Assembly: GCF_013378445.1 (NCBI RefSeq)
Contig: NZ_JABXYK010000017.1
Span: forward strand, 26,943 to 90,942
Direction: 5' to 3'
From: Mycoplana rhizolycopersici
GTDB taxonomy: Bacteria > Pseudomonadota > Alphaproteobacteria > Rhizobiales > Rhizobiaceae
Length of the DNA stretch: 64,000 nucleotides
The notes beneath the pieces are model-generated. The model did not search any database. It was not told the origin of the DNA and saw only the letters and a list, made by a program, of their open reading frames with translations. Numbering within the stretch: position 1 is the first letter of the stretch; every line of letters starts with the position of its first letter. Position numbers and translations under genes: made by a program. Of this stretch, positions 21,174 to 29,996 are shown piece after piece.

Positions 21174-22910
21174 ATGTCTCGCTTTCCGAAATTCGGCCTG
21201 GATGCCTCGGCCGTGCTTGAGGCCCTGAGCCGGTCGCAGGCCATCATCGAGTTCGATCTGGCTGGCAACATCCTGACGGCGAATGAAAATTTCTGCAGGG
21301 CAGTGGGCTATCAGCGATCCGAGATCGTCGGCCGCCACCACAGCATGTTCGTGCTTTCGGACGAGGCCGCTTCGCCTGAATACCGGGCGTTCTGGGCAAA
21401 GCTGGCGCGCGGCGAATATGACCAGTGCCAGTACCAGCGCCGGGCGAAGAACGGCCAGGAGATCTGGATCGAAGCTTCGTACAACCCCGTCTTCCGCCGC
21501 GGCAAGCCCTACAAGGTAATCAAGATCGCCACGGACATAAGCGCGGTCAAGCGCAAGAGCGTCGAGGACGAGGGCAAGCTGGCAGCGCTTTCGCGTGCAC
21601 AGGCCGTGATCGAATTCAGCCCCGACGGAAAGATTCTTGGGGCCAACGAGAATTTCCTGGCCGCGCTCGGCTATGACGCCGAGGAAATCGTCGGGAAGCA
21701 TCATTCGATGTTCTGCGAAGACGGATATGCGCATTCGCAGGAATATCGCGAATTCTGGGAAGAGCTTCGGGCGGGGCGGTTTTCGACCGGGCAGTTCATG
21801 CGGCTTGCAAAGGGCGGCAGGCGCGTCTTCATCCAGGCATCCTACAATCCGATCATCGATGAGAAGGGGCGGGTCTGCAAAGTCGTCAAGTTCGCCCTCG
21901 ACGTGACGGACCGCATGCATGCGGTGGAAGAACTCGGCGCGGCGCTGGAGCGGCTTTCTCACTGCAATATCCGCATCACGCTGGACGAGCCGTTCGTCGG
22001 CGAATTCGAAAGGCTGCGAAGGGATTTCAACAAGTCGATCGGCGAGTTCCAGAAGACGCTGGTCCACGTGCTCGGCCAGACCGGCGACCTCAGCAGAAGC
22101 AGCCAGGAAGTCCGCGAGGCCTCCGAGCTTCTGGCTGAACGCTCCCGGGAGCAGGCGGCGGCGCTTGAGGAGACGTCCGCAGCCCTTGGCGAGATCACTC
22201 GGACGGTCCACTCGTCGACCGAGAACACGAAGGAAACACGCCAGCTCGTCCAGAGGGCGCGGGCATCGACGGCTGCATCGACGGAGGTCGTTCAGCAGAC
22301 GGTTGATGCCATGCAACGTATCGAAACTGCGTCCCGCGAGATAAGCCAGATCATCGGCGTCATCGACGAGATTGCATTCCAGACGAACCTTCTGGCTTTG
22401 AATGCGGGTGTGGAAGCCGCACGTGCGGGCGACGCGGGCAAGGGATTTGCCGTGGTCGCCCAGGAAGTGCGGGAGCTTGCCCAACGCTCCGCAAACGCCG
22501 CAAAGGAAATCAAGACGCTCATCAACAACTCGGGTGCGGGAGTTCTGGAAGGGGTGAGACTGGTCGGCAAGACCGGCGAGGCGCTGAAGGAAATCGACGT
22601 GCTGGTGAAGGACATCGACGGCAATGTCGACAAGATCGCCAAGGCTGCCGATGAACAGACGACGGGCCTCGGCGAAATCAGCAAGGCGGTCGGCCGGCTC
22701 GACCAGATGACTCAGCAGAATGCCGCCATGAGTTCGCGGACGACGGCGATCAGCAGCACGCTGGCACAGGGCGCCGACGCCCTGGCGCAGTTGGTCAGCC
22801 TCTTCAAGCTGAACCGCCGTGCCATCCAGCGCGAAGACGGATCGTCCGTCAAGTCGAACTACTCGGCCGGCGGGCGTGGCGGTCAAGATACCGGACGCGC
22901 CGCAGCTTGA
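21174..22910 (+). CDS. Cytosolic chemoreceptor with tandem PAS domains
   Basis: A 578-residue methyl-accepting chemotaxis protein without any membrane segment, resembling S. meliloti McpY. Residues ~10-130 and ~135-255 are two PAS domains with closely matching cores (SQAIIEFDLAGNILTANENF; RAQAVIEFSPDGKILGANENF). The signalling domain follows, with the hairpin tip EIAFQTNLLALNAGVEAARAG then GKGFAVVAQEVRELAQRS. Internal PAS ligands (redox, heme or flavin) are possible but not shown. ATG 21174 was chosen because it follows GGAG and starts the conserved protein; the frame from 21096 is leader. No CheW/CheA gene lies nearby. Confidence 0.9.
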   Translation: MSRFPKFGLDASAVLEALSRSQAIIEFDLAGNILTANENFCRAVGYQRSEIVGRHHSMFVLSDEAASPEYRAFWAKLARGEYDQCQYQRRAKNGQEIWIEASYNPVFRRGKPYKVIKIATDISAVKRKSVEDEGKLAALSRAQAVIEFSPDGKILGANENFLAALGYDAEEIVGKHHSMFCEDGYAHSQEYREFWEELRAGRFSTGQFMRLAKGGRRVFIQASYNPIIDEKGRVCKVVKFALDVTDRMHAVEELGAALERLSHCNIRITLDEPFVGEFERLRRDFNKSIGEFQKTLVHVLGQTGDLSRSSQEVREASELLAERSREQAAALEETSAALGEITRTVHSSTENTKETRQLVQRARASTAASTEVVQQTVDAMQRIETASREISQIIGVIDEIAFQTNLLALNAGVEAARAGDAGKGFAVVAQEVRELAQRSANAAKEIKTLINNSGAGVLEGVRLVGKTGEALKEIDVLVKDIDGNVDKIAKAADEQTTGLGEISKAVGRLDQMTQQNAAMSSRTTAISSTLAQGADALAQLVSLFKLNRRAIQREDGSSVKSNYSAGGRGGQDTGRAAA

Positions 22911-22985
22911 AGCTGCGATGCTCCGGCCTTGCGGCGACCCTCGTCCAGACCGAGGATCGCCAAAATCCCTTAAGACTGGTGCGCC

Positions 22986-23987
22986 TCAGCGGTTTTTCTC
23001 GCTGTCCATATGCGCCAGCAGCGCCTCGGGGTAACGGGCGCCGGCGGCGGCGCCCTTCGGGACGGCTTTTTCAATCGTGACGAGGTCGTCATTCGACAGC
23101 GTGAGTTGCAGCGCGCCGAGGGCTTCTTCAAGGCGGTCCCTCCGCCTTGCCCCCACGAGCGGTACGATGTCCTCGCCCTGGGCCGTCACCCAGGCGATCG
23201 CGACCTGGGCTACCGTCGCGCCGGTGTTGCCTGCAATCGCGCGCAGCGCCTCCACGAGTTCCAGGTTGCGCTCGACATTGCCCTCCTGGAAGCGCGGACT
23301 CATCGTCCGGAAATCGCCCTTTGCGGTGGCGGTGTCCTTCTGCCAGTGACCGCTGATCAGGCCGCGGGAGAGCACGCCATAGGCCGTGATGCCGATGCCG
23401 AGCGCGCGGCAGGCGGGCAGGATCTCGTCCTCGATGCCGCGCGAGATCAGCGAATACTCGATCTGCAGGTCAGAGATCGGATGCACGGCGGCGGCGCGGC
23501 GGATCGTCTCGGCGCCGACTTCGGAGAGGCCGACGTGGCGCACGTAGCCCTGCTTGACGAGGTCGGCGATGGTGCCGATCGTGTCTTCGATCGGCACGTT
23601 CGGGTCGAGGCGGGAAGGGCGGTAGATATCGATGTGATCGACGCCCAGCCTCTGCAGCGAATAGGCGACGAAGTTGCGGATCGCCGCCGGGCGGGAATCG
23701 TAGCCGTTCCAGTTTCCGGCCGGGTCGCGCAGCGCGCCGAACTTGACGCTGATGATCGCCCGATCGCGGTTGCGGCCCTTCAGCGCCTCGCCGATGAGCA
23801 TCTCGTTGTGGCCCATTCCATAGAAGTCGCCAGTATCCAGAAGCGTGACGCCGGCATCGAGGGCCGCATGGATCGTGGCGATGCTTTCCGTGCGATCGGC
23901 CGGTCCGTACATGCCGGACATGCCCATGCAGCCCAGTCCGAGGGCGGATACTTCGGGTCCCGTCTTGCCGAGGCGATAGGTCTTCAT
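22986..23987 (-). CDS. Aldo/keto reductase
   Basis: A 333-residue NADPH-dependent (beta/alpha)8 oxidoreductase. Seen: the N-terminal GKTGPEVSALGLGCMGMSG, the catalytic Asp/Tyr region LLDTGDFYGMGHNE, Lys in SVKFGALRDP, and HIDIYRPSRLDP as the fourth active-site segment. The C-terminal NADP site includes VPLVGARRRDRLEEALGAL. The start MKTYRLGKTG at 23987 has AGGAGAAAG just upstream; the much longer open frame to 24947 runs antisense through the LysR gene and is not coding. Divergent from a LysR regulator 117 bases away, which probably controls it. Confidence 0.92.
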   Translation of the reverse strand: MKTYRLGKTGPEVSALGLGCMGMSGMYGPADRTESIATIHAALDAGVTLLDTGDFYGMGHNEMLIGEALKGRNRDRAIISVKFGALRDPAGNWNGYDSRPAAIRNFVAYSLQRLGVDHIDIYRPSRLDPNVPIEDTIGTIADLVKQGYVRHVGLSEVGAETIRRAAAVHPISDLQIEYSLISRGIEDEILPACRALGIGITAYGVLSRGLISGHWQKDTATAKGDFRTMSPRFQEGNVERNLELVEALRAIAGNTGATVAQVAIAWVTAQGEDIVPLVGARRRDRLEEALGALQLTLSNDDLVTIEKAVPKGAAAGARYPEALLAHMDSEKNR

Positions 23988-24104
23988 GGTCTTTCTCCTT
24001 TTGCTTCGTCGGGCATCGCCCGCGTCGTCGAGATCCGTTCTAACGCGGATCGTTTTGTGCGATAATCTGGCCTTTGGTGAACAGCTTATACGGAATTTTG
24101 CACA

Positions 24105-25010
24105 ATGGACGATCTGCCGCTTGGCGAACTCGATGCCTTCGTGGCCGTTGCGCGGGAGCGCAGCTTTCGTGCTGCCGCCCGCCGGCGCGGCGTATCCCCG
24201 TCGGCGTTGAGCGCCGCACTCCGGCGCCTGGAAGAGCGGCTCGGGGTGCGGCTTCTCAACCGGACCACCCGCAGCGTGACGCCGACCGATGCCGGCTTGC
24301 GGCTGATGGAGCGCCTTGCCCCCGCGCTCGGCGAGATATCGACCGCACTCGACCAGTTGGAAAGCTCGCGCGACAGCCCCGCCGGCACCGTTCGCCTGAA
24401 CGTGCCGACGATCGTTGCCCGCGCCGTGTTGCCGGACATCGCCACGCGCTTTCTCAAAGCCTATCCGAAAATCACGCTCGAAATCGTGGCGGAGGACAGC
24501 TTTATCGACGTTCTTGCCGCCGGCTACGACGCCGGCATCCGCTATGACGAACGGCTGGAGCGGGACATGATCGCGATTGCGATCGGCCCCCGCCGGCAGC
24601 GCTACGTCACGGCCGCTTCGCCCTCCTATCTCGAAGGCCGGGGTGTGCCGTCGCAGCCGGAGGAACTGCTCGAGCACGAATGCATCCGCCACCGCTTCAC
24701 CAGCGGCCACGCGCTGCCGTGGGAGTTCGAGCGCGACGGCCGGTCGGTGACGATCAGCCCGTCCGGCCCGCTCGTCGCCAACGCGCTCGACATGGAGCTT
24801 GCAGCCGCCATCGCCGGCCTCGGCATCGTGCACACGTTCGAGGAGGCGCTGGCGCCCGCGCTGGGTTCCGGTGCGCTTGTTCGGATACTGGAAGACTGGT
24901 CGCCGGAATTTTCCGGGCCGTTCCTCTACTATGCCGGACGCCGGCACATGCCCGCGCCGCTCCGGGCCTTCATCGATTTCGTCAAGAGCGATCGGCGCAG
25001 CACCGGCTGA
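24105..25010 (+). CDS. LysR-family transcriptional regulator
   Basis: A 301-residue LysR regulator: helix-turn-helix in residues 1-62 (SFRAAARRRGVSPSALSAALRRLEERLGVRLLNRTTRSV) and a substrate-binding domain after residue ~90 (GTVRLNVPTI onwards). It belongs to the CrgA/aldo-keto-reductase-associated group by layout. It is divergent from the aldo/keto reductase gene and shares a 117-base promoter region with it, the usual setting for LysR control. The inducer is unknown. Confidence 0.88.
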   Translation: MDDLPLGELDAFVAVARERSFRAAARRRGVSPSALSAALRRLEERLGVRLLNRTTRSVTPTDAGLRLMERLAPALGEISTALDQLESSRDSPAGTVRLNVPTIVARAVLPDIATRFLKAYPKITLEIVAEDSFIDVLAAGYDAGIRYDERLERDMIAIAIGPRRQRYVTAASPSYLEGRGVPSQPEELLEHECIRHRFTSGHALPWEFERDGRSVTISPSGPLVANALDMELAAAIAGLGIVHTFEEALAPALGSGALVRILEDWSPEFSGPFLYYAGRRHMPAPLRAFIDFVKSDRRSTG

Positions 25011-25205
25011 GGTCTGGAAACGGATTTCTTCGTTTTGCGGCGATCTTTCAGGATTTCAGGCCGAATTTTGTCGCGAAACTTGTGAAATTCGGCGAAAAAT
25101 CGTCCTGTTTCGCGCCAAATTCGCAATTTTGTTGGATGCATCAATTCTATTCGATTGATTGCAGCTGCGCGTTGTGGTCGGAAGCAGCCGAAAGGCGGAC
25201 GTTCG

Positions 25206-26591
25206 ATGCACATGACCGTAAGACGCGAAGAAAACAGTTGGGGCGCACATTTCCGGGCGACACTGGCGCTCGGCATCCCGCTGATCGGGGCGCAGCTGGC
25301 CCAGCTTGGCATCCATACGACAGATGTGGTCATTCTCGGCCGGCTGGGGGCGACGCATCTGGCTGCAATCGTGCTCGCCGGCCAGTTCTTCTTCACCATC
25401 TTCATCTTCGGCTCGGGCTTCGCCACGGCCGTCATCCCGATGGTCGCGCAGGCCTACGGGCGCGGTGACGTCGTCTCCGTCCGCCGCGCGGTGCGGATGG
25501 GGATGTGGGTGGTGCTGCTCTATTCGATCGTCACCTTCCCGCTCTTTTCCTATTCGGGCGACATCCTGCTCTTTGCCGACCAGAAGCCGGAGGTGGCCGC
25601 ACTTGCGCACGAGTACCTGGCGATCGCCCATTGGGGCATGCCGCCAGCGTTGCTGTTCATGACGCTGCGCGGCCTTGTCAGTGCGCATGGCAAGGCGGGC
25701 ATCATCATGACGATCACGCTCATAATCCTGGTCGTCAACGCCATCTTCGCCTATGCGCTGGTGCTTGGTCACTTCGGCCTGCCAGCACTTGGCATGAAGG
25801 GGGCGGCCTATGTCTCTGCCGGGGTGAACCTGCTGTCCTTCGTCCTGATGGTCACCTATGTGCAGAGCCGGCCCGAACTGCGCCGGTACGAGCTGTTCGT
25901 GCGCTTCTGGCGACCGGACTGGCAGGCCTTCATCGAGGTGCTGCATCTGGGGCTGCCGATCAGCCTCACCGTCATCGCGGAAGTGAGCCTCTTCACCGTG
26001 GCTTCTCTCTTGATGGGGGCGATCGGTACGATCGAGCTCGCCGCTCACGGGATCGCTCTGCAGCTTGCGTCCATCGCCTTCATGTTTCCCTATGGGCTCG
26101 CGCAGGCCGCGACCGTGCGGGTGGGCGTGGCGCACGGGCGTAACGATCATCTCGGCGTGGTACGCGCTTCGGTTGCGGTCCTCGTCATCGCCACGGCCAT
26201 CGCCATCACCGGCACCACGCTTTTTGCGATCGCGCCCATGCAGCTTGCCGGCATCTTCCTCGACCGCCATTCGAGCGAGGCTGCTGCGGTGCTCGCCTAT
26301 GCCGGGCCGCTCGTCATCATCGCCGGTATCTTTCAGCTGGTCGACGGGCTGCAGGCGATTGCGGCGGGCCTCCTGCGCGGCCTGAAGGATACGCGCGTGC
26401 CAATGGTGCTGGCGATGATCGCCTATTGGCCGATCGGCTTCGGGTGCGCCTTGCTCTTCGCATTCCCGCTCGGCTTCGGCGGGATCGGCGTATGGTTCGG
26501 TTTCCTCGGCGGCCTTGCGGCCGCAGCCGTGATGCTGTGCTGGCGCTACTATGCGCTGCTGCGACGGGAAGGGCAGTCCGCGGCGGCGTGA
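25206..26591 (+). CDS. MATE-family multidrug efflux transporter (NorM-type)
   Basis: A 461-residue inner-membrane cation-coupled drug exporter with twelve predicted helices in two halves. Seen: the N-terminal GIPLIGAQLAQLGIHTTDVVILG and the matching second-half region HLGLPISLTVIAEVSLFTVASL typical of NorM. The start at ATG 25206 follows an AAAGGCGGA site; ATG 25212 is also possible. The 195 bases upstream are unusually AT-rich for this window and carry no gene. Confidence 0.9.
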   Translation: MHMTVRREENSWGAHFRATLALGIPLIGAQLAQLGIHTTDVVILGRLGATHLAAIVLAGQFFFTIFIFGSGFATAVIPMVAQAYGRGDVVSVRRAVRMGMWVVLLYSIVTFPLFSYSGDILLFADQKPEVAALAHEYLAIAHWGMPPALLFMTLRGLVSAHGKAGIIMTITLIILVVNAIFAYALVLGHFGLPALGMKGAAYVSAGVNLLSFVLMVTYVQSRPELRRYELFVRFWRPDWQAFIEVLHLGLPISLTVIAEVSLFTVASLLMGAIGTIELAAHGIALQLASIAFMFPYGLAQAATVRVGVAHGRNDHLGVVRASVAVLVIATAIAITGTTLFAIAPMQLAGIFLDRHSSEAAAVLAYAGPLVIIAGIFQLVDGLQAIAAGLLRGLKDTRVPMVLAMIAYWPIGFGCALLFAFPLGFGGIGVWFGFLGGLAAAAVMLCWRYYALLRREGQSAAA

Positions 26592-26633
26592 GCCGGTCCG
26601 TGGTTGGGCCTTCAAGGACAGGGTGAGCAGACG

Positions 26634-26669
26634 AAAAAGGCCCGGAACGCGATCAGCGTCCGGGCCTTT
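26634..26669. terminator. Bidirectional terminator between the MATE gene and carA
   Basis: AAAGGCCCGGA...CGC pairs with GCG...TCCGGGCCTTT around a short loop. The run of five A on the left gives five T for the leftward carA transcript. It serves the convergent MATE and carA genes. Confidence 0.85.
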
Positions 26670-26690
26670 GTAATTCCTTGCCGTGGCAGC

Positions 26691-27899
26691 TTATGCCCGC
26701 TCGGGGATCGCCTCTTCGCCCTTCTTCTCGCGCACCAGGTTGATGAAGCGGCGGAAGAGGTAGTGGCTGTCCTGCGGGCCGGGCGAGGCCTCGGGGTGAT
26801 GCTGGACCGAGAAGACAGGCTTGCCGGCCAGACGCAGGCCGCAGTTGGAGCCGTCGAACAGCGAGACGTGCGTTTCCTCGACGCCTTCGGGCAGGCTTTC
26901 GGAGGAGACGGCGAAGCCGTGGTTCATCGATACGATCTCCACCTTGCCGGTGGTGTGGTCCTTGACCGGATGATTGGCGCCGTGGTGGCCCTGATGCATC
27001 TTTTCGGTCTTGGCGCCGACGGCGAGGCCGAGCATCTGGTGGCCGAGGCAGATGCCGAACAGCGGGATGTCGGTCTTGATCAGGTCCTGGATGACCGGAA
27101 CCGCATATTTGCCGGTTGCCGCCGGATCGCCGGGGCCGTTCGAGAGGAAGATGCCGTCCGGCTTCTGGGCCAGCACTTCTTCGGTGCTGGAGGTCGCCGG
27201 CATGACGGTGACCTTGCAGCCGAGACCTGCGAACAGGCGCAGGATGTTGCGCTTCACGCCGAAGTCGAGGGCGACGATGTTGTACTTCGCGTCGCTCTCG
27301 GCGAGATCCTCGAACCCTTCGTTCCAGACCCAGGGCTCCTGGCTCCAGCGCGAGGACTGGCCGGACGATGCGACCTTGGCGAGGTCGAGGCCTTCCAGCC
27401 CGCTCCAGGCCTTTGCTTCGGCTTTCAGCGTCTCGATGTCGAAGACGCCGGCGGGGTCATGGGCAATGACGGCATTGGGTGCGCCGTGTTCGCGGATCCA
27501 TGCGGTGAGCGCGCGGGTGTCGATGCCGCACAGTCCGATGATGCCGCGCGCCTTCAGCCACTGGTCCAGGTGCTTGGCGGCACGGTAGTTCGAGGGATCG
27601 GTGATATCGGCCTTGAAGATCACGCCGACGGCGCCGTGGCGGGCGGCGGGCGTCAGGTCCTCGATGTCTTCGTCGTTGGTGCCGACATTGCCGATGTGGG
27701 GGAAGGTGAAGGTGACGATCTGGCCGAGATAGGAGGGGTCGGTGAGGATTTCCTCATAGCCGGTCAGAGCCGTGTTGAAGCAGACCTCGGCCTGAACCTT
27801 TCCGGTTGCGCCGATGCCCCTGCCTTCGATCACGGTGCCATCGGCGAGAACGAGCAGCGCGGTCGGCTTTTCGGTGGTCCAGGGGGCAGTCGAGGTCAT
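26691..27899 (-). CDS. carA: Carbamoyl-phosphate synthase small (glutaminase) subunit
   Basis: The 402-residue glutaminase subunit releases ammonia from glutamine and channels it to CarB. Seen: the N-terminal CPSase domain (GYEEILTDPSYLGQIVTFT) and the C-terminal class I amidotransferase domain with the nucleophile cysteine in FGICLGHQMLGLAVG and the catalytic His/Glu in VQHHPEASPGP. ATG 27899 has AAAAGGG upstream at good spacing; ATG 27905 is an alternative. carB is unlinked by about 7 kb. Confidence 0.96.
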   Translation of the reverse strand: MTSTAPWTTEKPTALLVLADGTVIEGRGIGATGKVQAEVCFNTALTGYEEILTDPSYLGQIVTFTFPHIGNVGTNDEDIEDLTPAARHGAVGVIFKADITDPSNYRAAKHLDQWLKARGIIGLCGIDTRALTAWIREHGAPNAVIAHDPAGVFDIETLKAEAKAWSGLEGLDLAKVASSGQSSRWSQEPWVWNEGFEDLAESDAKYNIVALDFGVKRNILRLFAGLGCKVTVMPATSSTEEVLAQKPDGIFLSNGPGDPAATGKYAVPVIQDLIKTDIPLFGICLGHQMLGLAVGAKTEKMHQGHHGANHPVKDHTTGKVEIVSMNHGFAVSSESLPEGVEETHVSLFDGSNCGLRLAGKPVFSVQHHPEASPGPQDSHYLFRRFINLVREKKGEEAIPERA

Positions 27900-28235
27900 G
27901 GTCATCCCTTTTCCGGCGCGCCTTGCCGTCCGCCTTGAAAGGCGATGGGTCAGCCGCCATTTAATGTCGCAAACGTGGGCGCGCGGAGGTTCCGCGGCAA
28001 GGCCACCACATGCAAATTTCGTGCAGGTGCCGGAAAATAGACAAAGCACATGGCCGGGTCAACCGGAACGCTGTGGATTGGCCGGATTTATAGTCCGGCT
28101 AAATCAAGGTGTTAAGTAATCAATTTGATTGCAATGGCCTTGCCGGTCTATGAGAGCGCACGAAGAAACGTAAAAACATCGACGTCATCCGATCCGCCCC
28201 GGCCGGCGGCGGGGACGTCTGTCGGAGTAAGGACA

Positions 28236-28685
28236 ATGCGCGAGCAACTCGCAGAATGCCTCAAGGATTCGCTGAAGAACAAGGATACGCGCCGAACATC
28301 GACGGTGCGGCTGATCCAGGCCGCGATCAAGGATCGCGACATCGCCAACCGCGGAGCCGGCAAGGATCCCGTCGATGACGACGGTATCCGCCAGATCCTG
28401 GCGAAGATGATCAAGCAGCGCGAGGAATCGGCGCGGATCTACGAAGAGAACGGCCGTCCCGAGCTTGCCGCGCACGAGCGCGAGGAAATCACCGTGATCA
28501 ACGGCTTCCTGCCGGAGCAACTGCCCGAGGACAAGGTCAGGTCGCTCTGTGCCGACGTCGTGCGCGACACCGGCGCACAGGGGCTGCGCGACATGGGCAA
28601 GTGCATGAACGCCCTGAAGGAGCGCTATCCCGGGCAGATGGATTTCGCCAAGGCGTCCGGTGTCGTGAAGGATCTGCTGAAATAG
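28236..28685 (+). CDS. GatB/YqeY-domain protein
   Basis: A 149-residue protein homologous to the C-terminal tRNA-binding region of GatB. Seen: TSTVRLIQAAIKDRDIANR near the N-terminus and the ITVINGFLPEQLPEDKV core typical of YqeY. The start at 28236 is set by GGAGTAAGGA just upstream. It lies between carA (divergent) and dnaG, as in other alphaproteobacteria. Its exact role is unknown. A GC-rich 10-bp hairpin at 28715-28740 follows the gene. Confidence 0.9.
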   Translation: MREQLAECLKDSLKNKDTRRTSTVRLIQAAIKDRDIANRGAGKDPVDDDGIRQILAKMIKQREESARIYEENGRPELAAHEREEITVINGFLPEQLPEDKVRSLCADVVRDTGAQGLRDMGKCMNALKERYPGQMDFAKASGVVKDLLK

Positions 28686-28714
28686 GTTCAGTCGGTGCTT
28701 AGACGGAAGAATAG

Positions 28715-28740
28715 AACGCCGCGGCCTCGCCCGCGGCGTT
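28715..28740 (+). terminator. Possible terminator after the YqeY gene
   Basis: AACGCCGCGG/CCGCGGCGTT, a perfect 10-bp inverted repeat with a 6-base loop, 30 bases after the stop. There is no T run, so it may be only a processing hairpin. Confidence 0.5.
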
Positions 28741-28859
28741 GTCCGTCGTGCCTGCCTGCATCCATCTGGCGCATTGCCGGTGAAAGCGGCATTACCGGCC
28801 TTCGTCGGTCTTTCGGCAATTTGGGACGCAAAACCGCTTCGCGCCTTGCGGGAATTGCT

Positions 28860-29726
28860 CTAGCCGCCCGCCACTTCCTCGAAGGCTACGTCCACCAGCG
28901 CATGCTTGGCCGCCTGGTAACGGCTGTAGTCCTGCAGAAGCCGGTGCGAGATCCAGACCGCGCTTTCGCCGCGGCTGCCGCTCCAGCCGATATCGCCGGC
29001 TTCCGCCGCCTTGTTGAAAAGGCGCATGACATGGGTGCGGGAGATCGAGAACCGGCGAGCGACCTCGTTGATGGAAAGGGTGCCGGCGGCGATCCGCTCA
29101 GCCTGAAGGCCCACGCCGTCCTCGCCGGGTTCGACCGCGCCGATCAAGAGATCCATGAGCAGGCCGCCGAAGTTGGCCCAGGTGAACAGGTTGAAGGTCG
29201 CTCCCTGGTACCGGACCTCTTTGTCGGTGAGAATGCGCCGGGTGATGCGCGGCTGCAGCCGGTAGAGCAGCGACGGATCGGCCCCGTAGGTTTCGGCCCT
29301 CCTGCCGCCGTCGAAGCTGTCGAGGCAGCCCAAGTGGAGTTCCAGCCATTGCGACATCGCCTGTTCCGGAAGGTCGCTCGGCATCAAGGGCTTGCGCCGG
29401 CGGTCCTCCTGGCCTGGTGCGACATGGATGAAGCCATGCCCCAGAAGTTCCTGAATGAAGTCCGCCGCGGTGTTCTTGCTGGCAACGGCGTGCTCCTGCA
29501 CCACGCTGATGAAGCGCGCCGCGTAGAGGCCGCTTGCGGCGTCGTCGGGATCATGCGAGCAGGCGAGCGCAAAGGCGGCATGGCTCATCAGCCAGCGCTG
29601 CTGGGAGGAGAAGAGCCCGCCGAGCGCCGGGTTCTCGTCGTAGATCGCCAGAAGCACCCTCGTGCCGTGCCGGAAGGAGAAGAAGAAACGGGGATCGGCG
29701 AGAAGCGAGGCGGAATCGATCGACAT
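28860..29726 (-). CDS. Unknown protein with C-terminal helix-turn-helix
   Basis: A 288-residue protein, probably a regulator. The first ~200 residues are alpha-helical and match no family I recognise. Residues ~215-255 read as a helix-turn-helix (LSINEVARRFSISRTHVMRLF), followed by a short tail. No membrane segment or signal peptide. The start at 29726 follows GGGAAA. It is divergent from dnaG (270 bases between starts). Confidence 0.6.
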   Translation of the reverse strand: MSIDSASLLADPRFFFSFRHGTRVLLAIYDENPALGGLFSSQQRWLMSHAAFALACSHDPDDAASGLYAARFISVVQEHAVASKNTAADFIQELLGHGFIHVAPGQEDRRRKPLMPSDLPEQAMSQWLELHLGCLDSFDGGRRAETYGADPSLLYRLQPRITRRILTDKEVRYQGATFNLFTWANFGGLLMDLLIGAVEPGEDGVGLQAERIAAGTLSINEVARRFSISRTHVMRLFNKAAEAGDIGWSGSRGESAVWISHRLLQDYSRYQAAKHALVDVAFEEVAGG

Positions 29727-29996
29727 GTCATTTCCCGACAGCGAATTGTCCCTCTCATTGGCAATGATGGCTCCTGACTGTCAATTTCGAACTTAATTCA
29801 AATTGTCGTGTATGTGCAGCCATCCGCGAGGGGGATTTCCCGGACCTTTCTGCAGCGCCGGGGCGCTCCGCCGACTTGTCCCCTGTTGAATGCGCCTCGC
29901 ATCCTCTTTAATGCCTGCCGATGATGGTACCTGCCTGCGGCCATCGCTATAGTGGCGGGCTCGCCTGATCGGAGGCGACGGAGACGACGTTTCAAG

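Noticed and set aside
24000..24947. A long N-terminal extension of the aldo/keto reductase
   Set aside because: It would run antisense through the LysR gene; the family N-terminus and ribosome binding site are at 23987.
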